Assembly: GCA_902728285.1 (NCBI GenBank)
Contig: CACVBU010000819.1
Coordinates: forward strand, 310,001-374,000
Source: Clytia hemisphaerica
Taxonomy: Eukaryota; Cnidaria; Hydrozoa; Leptothecata; Clytiidae
Length of the DNA: 64,000 nt
Reading direction: 5' to 3'
Shown here: in pieces, positions 12,189 through 23,154 of the stretch
How the letters are laid out: every line of letters starts with the position of its first letter
How positions within the stretch are numbered: position 1 is the stretch's first letter
Translations under genes and position numbers: made by a program
Notes under the pieces: model-generated
What the model saw: only the letters and a program-made list of their open reading frames with translations
The model's database searches: none
What the model was told of the DNA's origin: nothing

Positions 12189-12635
12189 CAGTTCGGCAAA
12201 TTGCACAGATCCGCAACGCTGCGAAATTCTGCATCTTTAGCGTTGTGATATTACTGATATTACAGCTTTACTGCTGCAAAATCGGCATCGCAGGGCCTGG
12301 ACCGGGGTCCCAAAATAATGTGTATTTTGAAGAACAACCCAAAAGGAAACTTTTCACCCTAGCATTTTAATTTCCTACCTAGCGATTATTCACAATCATT
12401 GTTGGAAGAAATGCTACTTCGTTCAAAAAAGCGCTACTTTGTTCAAGAAAGCAAGTTTTTGCCTGATTTTGCATGCGTTTAGAAGAAAATTGGTAGGCGC
12501 TCATAATTTTTAAAATCACAAGCTTCAATTGGAAGCGTTGCGTAAAATAGCAGCGCAACCCTGGGGAAACGCTGCGAAAAACCGCAACGTTGCGGAATAT
12601 TGCAACGTTGCGGATCTATGCAATTTGCCGAACTG
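12189..12635. mobile_element. Inverted-repeat element with GCAACG subrepeats
   Basis: The termini are CAGTTCGGCAAATTGCACAG at the left and CTATGCAATTTGCCGAACTG at the right, an inverted repeat of at least 30 bp that runs on into ATCCGCAACG. The inner ends repeat CGCAACGTTGCGG, a self-complementary motif. The element begins CAG and ends CTG, but I see no target duplication. It is non-coding. Confidence 0.65.
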
Positions 12636-14974
12636 TTATAAGTCTTAACCACTGTTTCCAGTGATCCGGTGAGAACTTGACACCCAGTGCGGTTGAAATA
12701 AAGAAACTAAGTACCAATGGGGATGGATAATTGTCTAGTTTATTGGGATTCTAGAAAGCATACTGTCTTTCCAAGATGGTAAAGAAAGAATATGATTTTC
12801 CAAAAAAAATGGTAAGTCGGGACTTGGGGGACAAAGTTTGTGATACATGAATAGTTCTTGTTTCTTAATCTTGGTCATTTGTGGTCACTGCTCTAGCATT
12901 GGTTCTTTTTCGTAGTCAGGTATCTCAAAATAAATGTTCAGTACCTTCAAAGTTGAAAAAGGAAAGTTTATACTTCAAAATAACACACCTCCGCTAAGTT
13001 AATTTTAGTGGAACATTTTCTTAAGGAAATAATTTACCAAAACACATTACATTCCCTTAACTATTTCCTGAAGGAATATTTTTTGGGATAATGTTAGTTT
13101 CTAAGGGAAACCCAACCTAGAAATCATTATGTTTTGTAATATAGGAAGGCGGTATGAAGGTTTGCAAAAAAAATGTGATTTTAAGGGTATGTCGAGAAAG
13201 AAAATGGGAAAACCGTTTGATAAAAAAGTCTCATGGTGATCAATTGTTTTGGCAACATTATAATGCTCCACTCCGTTATGTTTTTTCGCAGAAAATATTT
13301 TTCCGACTACCCCATTTTTATAGGTATTCATAATCGCGCAGAATCGAACACTGTCTCACGCTGACCCCGGTAAGACCTGGTAAGACTATTAGAGCAAAGG
13401 AGAAAAGAAACTTAGCGATAGCTTATGCTTATGCTCAAATTCCATTGCGTTTAACTCGAAAATCCAGTGGGACTATTCTCCAAGTTAAATGACCTTCCCA
13501 GTGAGAACGAAACCGTGGAAATTGGATACATCTTCAATAGGTTTCCCTAATAAAATGCTGAAAAGGGGGCCGATTTGAAAAGCCGTAATTGAGCACTACT
13601 TTCGAAACCTGTCGCATTTAAAAAACCGTGACAAAAACGAAACACCGGGTCTCCTACACACAATCAGATCCGAAAATCAGAAAACAATAAAAACAGGGTT
13701 TTCCAATCAAAAGACAACAACAGATGATAATTGGAAATTATAGTCTACCACCATTTTTCGGCTTTTTTTTTAAGTTCAATTTATGACGTCATTTTATGAC
13801 CGTCAAAAATAGGTTTTCTCCGCCATTTCGGGAATGTCAATTGTCAAGCACAAAGGTACCAAAGAATGCTGTAAATTATGTGAAAAAAAACTAATTTCCG
13901 GCATTTTAATGGGTCTTTGCTGACATAAAAAGTCACAAAAACAAGGTAAACAAGCATCATAGAATTTTTCCTGATCCCGGAGACTAGTACTCAACAAGGT
14001 ATCATTTGATTGGCTCCTTTGGATAATTAGCTGAACAGTGATTTGCGGTTTTTGAAAAAAGTACATTTGGAGTCTTTGAAAACACACCCATTACATTTTG
14101 AAAAACATCACGTAAGCAAAAAGAAGCTTAAAGAATGGATTCGTAATTACGAACCAATAGCCCCAATTTTTATTCAGCCATGGATATCGAAAAGGGCTCA
14201 GATCACCGACGGAGAGCCATAACCATTGTTATTGTTTTAATGTGAATGTATAATACATAAATATTTGTAATTAAAGACGAAGTTCTAAAACTGCGAAAAA
14301 CAATTTATTGGAAAACACTTAATGTATTACTTTACGCCTTGAATCCATTCCAGTCTTTTCAACTTTTGTAATCTATAAATTCAAATTGGTATAATTGGCA
14401 TAATTAGACAATGGTTTTGGAACCTTTAGAAAGTTATATTTATACTCTTTGTTTAAATTCTCTTTTTTAAGCGTATACGATGTGTCCCGAAAAAAGCGGA
14501 AAAATCTTTTCATATAGTAAAATTCTCATAATTTATGTAATTTTTATGGCTTGTATACTTACTATTTCAATATCAAAACCTATATTGAATCGTAGGTATT
14601 GAATATCTATTGGTTGAACAGAGAATTATAATCCAGATTATAATCTTATTTCAAATATTCTAAACCCAGTTTAGATGGCGAGTTTTGAGGAATTTACTTT
14701 ACGTAAAGAAATGCTGTCCGCTTTTTTTGGGACACACTGTACATGTCAGTCGGCTTACAGGTGTCAAATGAAGTAAAATAACTTTAAAAATCAAGTCGAT
14801 CAAAGACTTATCGTAAATGGACTTACAAAGAAGATGGCAAATTATGGAGTCACCATGGAGTCACCAAGGAGAGTGATCGTAAACAGATCGAAACTGGGGT
14901 CTTCTTAACATGTGTTTTCACCACGGGTGGGATAATGTTCGAATGTTGCCAACGTTTTTAATTGATCTATACAC
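12636..14974. other. Gene-free AT-rich stretch
   Basis: No supported gene. Open frames at 13101-13331 (-) and 13803-14087 (-) lack family resemblance, start context and splice context. Fragments such as CCAGTGATCCGGTGAGAAC at about 12660 look like debris of the family B MITE. Confidence 0.35.
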
Positions 14975-15190
14975 ATTTCTTTATAAGTCAAAATATTATA
15001 AAACAAGTTAAAAACATTTTAAAGCTTTTCGGACTCTGAAACACCCGATTTCTTAGAAAAAAATGGCCAAATAATCAACGAAATTGTGAAAATAAGAACA
15101 TGTTAAGAATATTTTAAGTTTAAAACTCAAAAAGTCAAGAACACCCTAAGGCTTATAAAATTTGGGATGTTCTTGTAAAGATAATGTAAT
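14975..15190. repeat. Dispersed repeat, family A, copy 2
   Basis: This stretch shares the order of phrases seen at 120-375: ACTCTGAAACACCCGATTTC, AAACTCAAAAAGTCAAGAAC, then GGGATGTTCTTGTAAA. It ends about 50 bp before the foldback-like element begins. Confidence 0.5.
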
Positions 15191-15346
15191 TAAAGAAATT
15201 GTTTTTTTGTGCCATTAGGAAAATAAAAATAAATTGCTAAAGCATTCATTAAGGCTTGGGGACACAAGAGAAGTTTTTTTCGCGTTGGTGCAATGCAATA
15301 TGCTCCATCTATGGAAGCCGAGAAGGGTCAGCGTACGACTTCTTCC

Positions 15347-15668
15347 AAAAGCTGTCGAGATTTCTTTAAAGCTATCGAGATTTGTTTCAAACTGTCGAGA
15401 TTTTTTAAGTTGTCGTGATTTCTTTCAAGTTGTCGAGATTTCTTTCAAACTGTCGAGATTTCTTTCAAGTTGTCGAGATTTCTTTAAAGCTATCGAGATT
15501 TCTTTCAAACTGTCGAGATTTTTTTTAAATTGTCGTGATTTCTTTCAAGTTGTCGAGATTTCTTTCAAACTGTCGAGATTTCTTTCAAGTTGTCGAGATT
15601 TCTTTCAAGCTGTCGAGATTTCTTTCAAACTGTCGAGATTTCTTTCAAGTTGTCGTGATTTCTTTTCA
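15347..15668 (+). repeat. 20-bp tandem array, type 1, left arm
   Basis: About 16 head-to-tail units of 20 bp built on TGTCGAGATTTCTTTCAA, with units alternating between CAAACTGTCG and CAAGTTGTCG. The array lies in the left arm of the element at 15242-17343; the right arm keeps only one or two units, in inverse orientation, near 17073-17105. The open frame running through it reads as a repeated KLSRFxxxCRDFF pattern that simply follows the repeat period. Confidence 0.85.
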
Positions 15669-15795
15669 AACTGTCACGTTCCCAAAAACTGTCGCGTTTC
15701 TAGAAATTGTCGCGTTCCTAAAAACTGTCGCGTTCCCAAAAAGTGTCGCGTTCCCAAAAGGTGTCGCGTTCTCAAAATCTGACGTGTTCCCAGCC
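15669..15795 (+). repeat. 18-19-bp tandem array, type 2, left arm
   Basis: About seven units built on CTGTCGCGTTCCCAAAAA, directly following the type 1 array. The inverse (GGGAACGCGACAGTTTCT) recurs about five times at 16990-17073 in the right arm, in mirrored order. Confidence 0.8.
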
Positions 15796-16147
15796 AGATG
15801 CTCAATCAAAACAGAAATTGTTTAGGGTGATTCCCAAAGAAACCGCTGGAAATCACCTGCACTGCGGAGAATAATGTGGGAAGCGCCAATTCAGTCGAGC
15901 CTAACTGTAATTTGCATGTCCTCTATTAAATCAAAACATAATGAACGAGGAATCCGACCGACTTTATTTATTTCGAAACGTCACTTGAAGGTGATGTTTT
16001 TGCATTTTTCTTCAAAAACTAAAATGAATTCGCGCCACAAGGCTACAAAAGAGGATTCCCTGAGTAACATCTGAAATTACGGGTTTCGGTGAACATTATA
16101 AAGCTGCAATCTGATTGGCTGTTAGAAAACCAATAAAATTCTAACCC

Positions 16148-16790
16148 AAATACCAATGCGAGGGTATATTACTAAACATCGTTTGATGAGCACGCTTACG
16201 GCAAACACGCGATATGAAGACACTGTGTGTGGGGGGGGGGATGTATGTGCCAAGTGTGTGTGAAGGGTGTATATGAGTATGGTGTAAAGTAAAGGTAGGG
16301 TTTAAGAATTTTCTTTGACAATTCAGACACGCTGAGCACGACAAGCACGGACTTCAAGGGTATATGACTAAACATATTTTGTCGGACACGCTGAGCACGG
16401 CAAGCACGGACTGCGAGGGTGTATTACTAAACATCGTTTGATGAGCACGCTGAGCACGGCAAACACGGGATATGAAGGCACTGTGTGTGGGGGGTGTATG
16501 TGCCAAGTGTGTGTGAAGGGTGTATATGAGTAGGGTGTAAAGAGTGTGTATGAGTAGGGTGTAAAGTAAAGGTAGGGTGTAAGAATTTTATTTGACAATT
16601 CAGACACGCTGAGCACGGCAAGCACGGACTTCAAGGGTATATGACTAGACATATTTTTTCGGACACGCTGAGCACAGCAAGCACGGACTGCGAGGGTATA
16701 CGAGTAAACATATTTTGACGGACACGCTGAGCACGGCAAACACGGACTTTGAGGGTATATGACTAACCATTGTTTAGTGGGCATGTCAGA
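16148..16790 (+). repeat. Higher-order tandem array in the element's centre
   Basis: The base unit is about 57-60 bp and contains GACACGCTGAGCACGGCAAG, CACGGACT and GAGGGTATATGACTAAACAT. A longer period of about 266 bp is superimposed: the block holding ATCGTTTGATGAGCACGCT, CACTGTGTGTGGGGG and GTGTGTGAAGGGTGTATATG starts near 16155 and again near 16421. Open frames across it are by-products of the repeat. Confidence 0.75.
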
Positions 16791-17343
16791 CAACCACGTT
16801 TCTACGTCTGTTTCAAGGAGAGTATGATAGTAATGGTTTTATGTATAGAGAACGCTAAGTACGACAAGCACGCATTTTTAAGGTGTCTTTAATCTATATC
16901 GTATATAATGATATCATCCAATCAGATTTCAGCTTTATAATGTTCACCACTACTCGAAATTACGCAACAGTTTTTGAGAATGAGAAAATTTCTGGGAACG
17001 CGACAGTTTCTGGGAACGCGACAGTTTTTGAAAACGCGATAGTTTTTAGGAACGCGACAGTTTCTGGGAACGACGACAGCTTTAAAGAAATCTCGACAGC
17101 TTTCGGAAGAGATCGCACCTTCCATATCCATCCCACCAACACAAGAAAAAAGTGCGTGTCCCATGGTTTCTTTTCTTGTTTCATGAAACAAAAAGTGTGG
17201 GAAATACCCAAAAGACACACAAATGTTATTAAAAGAAAAATGGGTGTGGGGACATGAGAAAGCGTTTCAGGTTGGTGGCATGGAGCATGTTGCATTGCAC
17301 CAACGCGAAAAAAACTTCTCGTGTCCCCAAGCCCTTAGTATGC

Positions 17344-18016
17344 AGTGTGGCCCCGGTGACTTTCTTCAGAACTCATTCCGGTAACCTCTGGTTCGTCACT
17401 TTTATCTGCGCCAATATTTAAAATCCAGTTACTTTTAAATGAATAATTAGAACTCCTACAACTTGCACGTACATTGTCAAAATATTGGCACCGACCTCAA
17501 ATTTTTGGGTCCTTTTATTTATAGAATATTACATAAGTCGCAAAATGACCGGATATGGGTAGCTTTTAAATTTTGACCACATAAAAAATAATTAGTGGCA
17601 TCAAAACATGAAAATTGTGGCAAGAAAAATATCGATTCCTCATAGTACACGAATTCTTTTTATATAAGAATGGTGTTTTTTCATTTCATGATGGATATTC
17701 TTTAACTTTTTAGGGAAAATCATCCTAAAATATTCTTACAGCATTCTTAGCTTAGGATCATAATTCAGACTAGATTTAACATTTAGTAGATACGTCTCAG
17801 GCATGAAATGGCATTTATGTGGAAGGAGTGAGCCTTACTTGGGGGGTAATTGGCAATTTTTAATTGAAAATGCTCTAAAAATGGCATTCTTAGCTTCAGT
17901 AGCCATGATAGTGATATTCTTAGCATATTCTTAATTTTTTGGCCAATTACATCATGAATATTCTTATAAAGTATATTCTTATAGAAAAAAGCGTGTAACT
18001 ATTTTACACTAATTTT
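17344..18016. repeat. Decayed inverted-repeat sequence
   Basis: TTTTTATATAAGAATGGTGT at about 17658 and TATTCTTATAGAAAAAAGCG at about 17974 are imperfect mirror copies, and TTCTTAGC/ATTCTTA phrases recur between them, suggesting an old inverted-repeat element at about 17650-18005. No gene is visible. Confidence 0.4.
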
Positions 18017-18079
18017 CAGGGGATTGTGATATGCGAAAATAGCGCAATGACATTTATTTTCGCATATCACAATCCCCTG
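18017..18079. repeat. Perfect 24-bp hairpin
   Basis: Arms at 18017-18040 (CAGGGGATTGTGATATGCGA followed by AAAT) and 18056-18079 are exact inverse copies, 24 of 24, separated by 15 bases. Perfect pairing points to a recent insertion or to selection on the structure. Confidence 0.85.
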
Positions 18080-18283
18080 ACAACACAAGCAATTGTACCA
18101 TCTTAGCAAATCTAGGCATTTTCCTCAACTTTAATACGGACCAATAACGATGCTATTTGAATTATGCTTAATGATCTTATGTTGAAAATTATTTCTTTTG
18201 CTAAAAGTATACCGCCCTTAATATTTAGAGGCAACAATAAATGCCTGATAACTTGCAAGCTCTAATACTGAAATAATGTAAAA

Positions 18284-18371
18284 CACCCCCTTCTCACAGA
18301 TTCACTGGGATAAATTTCCTCCAATTTTTATCCCCACTGAAAATAATCAAATAAACCAATCCTCACTGCTT
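18284..18371. mobile_element. Family B MITE, truncated copy 3
   Basis: One terminus (CACCCCCTTCTCACAGATTC) and the adjoining CCCCACTGAAAATAATCAAA match the family at 1904-2213. The other end is missing. Confidence 0.55.
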
Positions 18372-19289
18372 AACAAGTGTACCCTGAGTATCAGAGGTTA
18401 AGTGCTTTTTACGGTATGACAAGTGTGCTATGACATTGAGATTTTGAGCATAGATATGGAGTCATAGATATGGATAACCGAAGATGGTTTCAATGCCGGA
18501 CAAAAGGTTGTAGACAAATGGAATTTCAGTAAAAAATGATGAGAAATAGAGCAAAATGACTCTTCAATGTGTCTGCAAGGGGATGGAAGTTAAGAAAAAC
18601 ACTTTTGAAGTCGTTGCATTGCTTTTGAATTGCTTTTGAGGGAACCACAAGCAAAAAATCAGCGTTTTGATACTGGTGTAAGCCAGTTAATCAAGCCCTT
18701 GTGGTTTGCCCTTGCGGTTAGACTGCAGTGGTGACTTTGAAAGACTGTTTGGAAAGCACCCAGAGCCTCTTGGGAACTTGTTTTTTATCGATATTGAAGT
18801 ATTTTGCAAATATTGCAGAAGTCTACAAACCTTTTGTCCAGCATTGTTGCAAAGTTTTGGTCCAGCTATCTCTTTGGTTGATATTTTAAAGAGCAGAATG
18901 TAAATTTGGCTAAAATTACGTATTGAATGAACTATAAGAAGCTCGTTCTATTTAACTGAAATTTGTTCCTTAGGGATTGTTTGTCAAATAAAAGAAACTA
19001 AAAGTATAAAAATGCTTCAATCCTCACTTATCATATACTATTGAAAAGATAACTTGCAGAAAACTATAATTTCTGACAAATTTAGAAATGGAGATGAAAA
19101 ATAAAAAATAAAAAAATTAATTTTCTATTCTTTGAAGCTATAAACTTCATTTTTACTTTAGTTCAGAGGTACTTTGAAGCATCGTGATTTCAGCTATGTT
19201 ATTTTTCTCGAAAAGTTCTCGCGTCGAAGTACACACAGCCTCTCGTTAGAGTCGAAAAGTCTCGTTTTAATTACTAAAGAAGTCAACCA
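18372..19289. other. Gene-free stretch
   Basis: Nothing supportable. A 65-codon open frame at 18706-18903 lacks supporting signals. Confidence 0.35.
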
Positions 19290-19493
19290 TGGATTTTGTC
19301 ACTAAATACATCTATTGTCAGTTTATGCTCTACAATGCCCAAAAGGCTCTCCCCTTCTTCCAGCGTTGGGTTCCAGAGTCGATCCCAAATACAAATTCAT
19401 TGTTATTAGAGAGACAGTTTCCAGTGTCCCCGTGACAGTATCTGAAATCAGGAGGCTTCGAAGTGCCTCTGTACCACCAAAAATGGAGTTTCT
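19290..19493 (+). pseudogene. Coding-like fragment interrupted by TGA
   Basis: From an ATG at 19290 there are 48 codons to a TGA. The same frame then continues for 19 more codons with coding-like content (SGGFEVPLYHQKWSF) before a TAG. The first part includes VTKYIYCQFMLYNAQKALPF. I cannot assign a family. A decayed gene or retrocopy fragment would explain the interrupted frame, but chance is not excluded. Confidence 0.25.
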
Positions 19494-19639
19494 AGCAGTG
19501 GATAAAAGTAGATTTTTATCTTCTTCATTTGTCGTCTTCATTTTTTTAAAAGATCTTAGAAAGATTTTTCTCAAAAATTATAGTGCTCTGAATTGTCTTT
19601 TAAATGGTATATGAAATGCAGGGCCCACGCCATGAACTT

Positions 19640-19915
19640 GAAAACTCCCCCCATAGATTTATAAAGTCCGAAGGGCTAGATGTCGTGCTTTCGCTGAAAA
19701 GTGTTCCGTGGTGTGGTAGGAAATCCTACCTAGGTCACGTGACATTACAATAGAATTTGAGTGCTTGACCAATTAAGAAGCTCCGCGGTTTTTCGAAAAC
19801 AATAGCAGCAATATTTTTTGCGATATTCACTTTTTTTTTGCTTAGGAGAGCTTGAAGCACGACATCTAGCCCTTCGGGTTTTATAAATCTATGCCCCCGG
19901 GTGGCGAAATGTTAA
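19640..19915. mobile_element. CCCGAAGGGCTAGA-type MITE, copy 1
   Basis: TAGATTTATAAAGTCCGAAG followed by GGCTAGATGTCGTGCTT near the left end is mirrored by AAGCACGACATCTAGCCCTT followed by CGGGTTTTATAAATCTATG at the right. Related copies lie at 34745-35400, 54085-54365 and 62224-62520. Confidence 0.65.
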
Positions 19916-20059
19916 AATTGAAGCACTTGTTTGAACATGGCAAGCAAAACAAAGATTACACACTTAAAGTGAATGGACTTTAGTAACAAAATATAAATTG
20001 TGAATTGATTATCTAAGAAAGTGTGGAAAATTTCAGGCATGGACACGACATGGTTGGAA

Positions 20060-20990
20060 TTTTACAGACCGGTTCGTATTTTACATAAAATTCCCATTTC
20101 AAGCATAACCAATTGTGCTGAAGTTTTGGCTTTAAGGGCTCTGACCATAGTGAATTTTTCATAATTGTCGTGTATAAAATGTGTTTTCTGACTGGTGTGT
20201 AACCAGAAAAAGTATGACATGATATACATTTTCTGTTAGGTAGACTATTCCTGAATCTGAAAATGCAAAAATTGCATTGAAAAAATTTAATGAAGAAGAA
20301 AATGAAGACATTTGCGAAGACAAGCAGTTCAACGTTGAGGAGCTTATTTTCGGCGAAGAAAAAGATTTTGAAATAATTTTTGCACTAGATGGTGTATCTT
20401 TAACCAAACTAACAATAGATTTTCGGAAAATCTTTGAAAAAGCTTCTTTGTTTCAAAATCTTGAAAGTAGTGGTTTTTGACCAATTTTTCATCCCAATTT
20501 TTCTTACAAAAAGAGTCGTAACTTTTGAAACATCATTTTAGAAAAATTTTCCGAAAATTTTTAGATAGTTTAATCTTTTGCACACGTTTAAAAAAAAATT
20601 CGAAACAAAAAGGTTAATTAGCCATTAAAACTTAGCACTTTTTGTAAAAGAGGGTAATATAACATTTTATTGACGTCTTTTTAAGGTTCATAACGTCATT
20701 TTGTACGAGATTTTGTAATTAAATTGCTAATTACTCTTGATAGAATAATTTCAGAAACAACTTATAAAGACAATTTTTTGTTAAAAATGTCAAGGAACTC
20801 AAAACAAAAGTTTTATCTTCAAATCTCGTAACCGATCTTTTGACTATAGCCTAACCAGAGCCCTTAAGCTTATATCATTAATTACCAACATGTCAAAATT
20901 TCAAAACAATAAAATTTTGCAATCCTTAGGCACAGTACAAACTGTAACTAGGGCCTTTTTAGATTAAATTCAATTTCTGGACGGTCTGTA
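20060..20990. mobile_element. Possible nested inverted-repeat element with coding-like frame
   Basis: ATTTTACAGACCG at 20060-20072 is mirrored by CGGTCTGTAAAAT near 20973, and TAAGGGCTCTGACCATAG near 20132 is mirrored, imperfectly, near 20840-20868. Between them an acidic open frame runs from about 20233 to a TGA at 20478-20480 (EENEDICEDKQFNVEELIFG and following), directly after an AG that could be an acceptor. A short frame also starts at an ATG at 20041 (MDTTWLEFYRPVRILHKIP). A weak GTGAAT donor could join the two in phase. I do not recognise the product, and both the element and the gene reading are tentative. Confidence 0.3.
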
Positions 20991-21044
20991 AAATCGATCT
21001 CGGTTTTTCGGACAATTTCGCGGAAAACCGTCAAATCTGATTAT

Positions 21045-21250
21045 ATAAGAACAAACTATATTAAACCACAAGGCTTCGACAGTTAAGAACTTTAAAGCTT
21101 TTCAGACTCTCAAATATCCAATTTCTAAGAAAGGTGGACAAAAATATTCACAAAATGGTAAAAATACGATGTTGTTAAAAGTATATCTTTAACCTTAAAA
21201 CTCAAAAAGCTCAGAAAACAATTTTGGATGTTCTTATAAAAAACATGTGA
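21045..21250. repeat. Dispersed repeat, family A, copy 3
   Basis: This stretch shares CTTTTCAGACTCTCAAATATCC, split by small changes, as well as AAACTCAAAAAGC and TTGGATGTTCTTATAAAAAA with the copies at 120-375 and 14975-15190. Confidence 0.5.
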
Positions 21251-21440
21251 TTATTTTTAGGTGACAAAATGCCTGATAGCTTGAAAGGCCTCTCTGTTTA
21301 GTCATTTTGAGCATCTAAATGCTGAATATAAGCGATCCAACGGTACTTTTGGAAACCTGTCACACTTTAACCCCTTTAGTACTGTGGAAAACTGAAATTA
21401 GAGAATTTTTTCAAAGCCACGGTACGCAAACTTCAAATGC

Positions 21441-21577
21441 AATAGGTCTTATCGGAGTTTTTGATTTTTCTAAAAAAGCAATGCATTGTGGGTTTTGGGA
21501 GTATTACAATATAAATCGAAACAATCCCACAATGCATCGCTTTTTTAGAAAAATCAAAAACTCCGATAAGATCTATT
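21441..21577. mobile_element. Near-perfect 52-bp-arm hairpin MITE
   Basis: The left arm at about 21441-21492 (AATAGGTCTTATCGGAGTTT ... CAATGCATTGTGGG) is mirrored by 21526-21577 (CCCACAATGCAT ... CTCCGATAAGATCTATT) with only a few mismatches, around a loop of roughly 33 bases. Such a palindrome is typical of a very short hairpin MITE or a folded transposon remnant. Confidence 0.8.
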
Positions 21578-23150
21578 TTCTCGGCTTTGTCTAAATCGAA
21601 ATTCGACAAAATACCAACATCAGGTCGTACTAGGTTTCATTGGAAAGCTTTTTCAAGATCTATCTTTTTAATGTGCCGCTTTTTTTGAATTAAGTTTTCA
21701 ATCAAAATTGGCACCCATAAATGTCGTTCAAATGTGTGCGGTAAAAAATGAAAGAGTTGCTTTAATTTAGGAATTGAATTTGTGTTTTCTTGAAATACTG
21801 ACAGTAAATCTTTATAACTTGGAGGAAACAGAAAGCTTAAAATCAACGGCCTCCGTTATTGTGATTTCGGTGTTTAAATGCCAAAAAGAAAGAGAGCTTG
21901 TAGAAATTCAAATACCTTTTTCCCTTAAAATTTATATGCTGTCAGTAGAGCCAACCCTATTGACAACCCTCCCCACGCCATTACGCTAAATTTATGAATA
22001 ATTTGAATTCTTCAATTCAAATGTATAAATTGGAATATTATTTTCCTTTCAATTCAAGTTTAAGGTGGTACCCAAAAGAAAAAGGGTTCTGCCACAAATT
22101 TTTATTTTTTTCAAAGTGCTTTGACACAAACTATATCCTATCAAATTCTGAGGAAGAAAAGCATTGTTTTGGAATTTTTCTGATGACGTCACTAATTATG
22201 CCCATAATTATGCTAAAATCATATGGTATCTGTCGGCAAGGATATCCAGAGAAATTTTGTTGATAAATAATAGGTAGATAAATGTTCTGAGTGAACTACT
22301 TTTTGACATTTTTGTCTCAGTTATACCAGGTTTGCAATCAAACTTGAATTTTCCAGAAAAGAAAATATCACTGAATACATGTTTTTTTTCATAAGCATAC
22401 AAAAATCTAAAAGCTGGCTCGGAAATGCTTAGATTAAGAGATTTACAAAGCTGAAAAATGCTTTGAGGGATGCTTATATCCTAAGCAAAGTTTTGGAGAA
22501 ATTTCGAAAATCCAGCCAAAAACAAACAAATTCTGAAAATGAAGGCTCAAAGTAATGTATAGCATATGCTTAAAATATTGCCATATACGAGCCTAGATAT
22601 GCTTATAAGCGCAATGCTTATAAAAATACATGTAAATATTAGATTCTAGCTGTGGAAAATTAATGATTTCCAAAAACTGATTCACTCAGAACCTTCAAGA
22701 ACGAAGTTGAAGAACTAATGCTGAAAACTGCAAGTTTAAAGCTTGAATTGTTCGGCCGCTATGTTTGTTAAGGTCTCTAAAATGGAATTGGAATAAATGA
22801 CGTTTAAAGATTTTTATTTTTTTTTGCTGAAAAAAGGGCAGAATTTGACTGAGGTAGTGCTTTTTTGGCCTAATTCCAAAAGTTGAACTTATCATCAGTC
22901 ATTAAAAGTCATTAAAAGACAAATAACTGCTTGTGGTTGGCAGGGAAGTTTTCCAATGACCAAAAAAATTTCTCAGAAGCAAGATCATCTTACATTTACA
23001 TGAAGTCTTTCAAGCTAAACTTTGAAATTGATGTTCTTCCCCTGGTACCACCTTAAAAACCTACATATCAATTCATTGAAAAATATACCACTACAGAATT
23101 GTCATAACAGTAAATTTTTGAATACTGGTAGTTTAAAACGGGAAATATTA
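21578..23150. other. Gene-free stretch
   Basis: No supported exon or bounded element is visible. The short open frames here lack family resemblance. The text is uniformly AT-rich. Confidence 0.35.
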
Positions 23151-23154
23151 TCAC

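Larger units (their letters stand above)
15242..17343. mobile_element. Foldback-like element with tandem-repeat inverted arms
   Basis: The outer ends form an inverted repeat of about 70 bp. CTTGGGGACAC, then GAGAAGTTTTTTTCGCGTTG, then GTGCAATGCAA and GCTCCAT at 15255-15317 are mirrored at about 17281-17337. Inside the ends, both arms carry, in mirrored order, AAGCTGTCGAGATTTCTTTA subrepeats, then CTGTCGCGTTCCC subrepeats, then GGTGAACATTATAAAGCTG (left at 16090-16108, right inverse at 16929-16947). The left arm is about 0.9 kb and the right about 0.45 kb, because the left carries many more subrepeats plus an extra 280 bp. The centre (16140-16870) is a different tandem array. Long inverted arms built of tandem subrepeats are the design of foldback elements such as Drosophila FB and Galileo. 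No transposase is encoded and no target duplication is evident. Confidence 0.7.

Noticed and set aside
15347-15668. Regularly spaced short repeats that resemble a CRISPR array
   Set aside because: Units are contiguous 20-bp tandem repeats with no unique spacers, in an intron-bearing animal genome.
15234-15782. A 182-codon open frame with a repeated KLSRFxxxCRDFF peptide
   Set aside because: It follows exactly the 20-bp tandem array of the foldback-like element, overlaps the inverted ends, and has similar frames in other phases; the repeat explains it fully.
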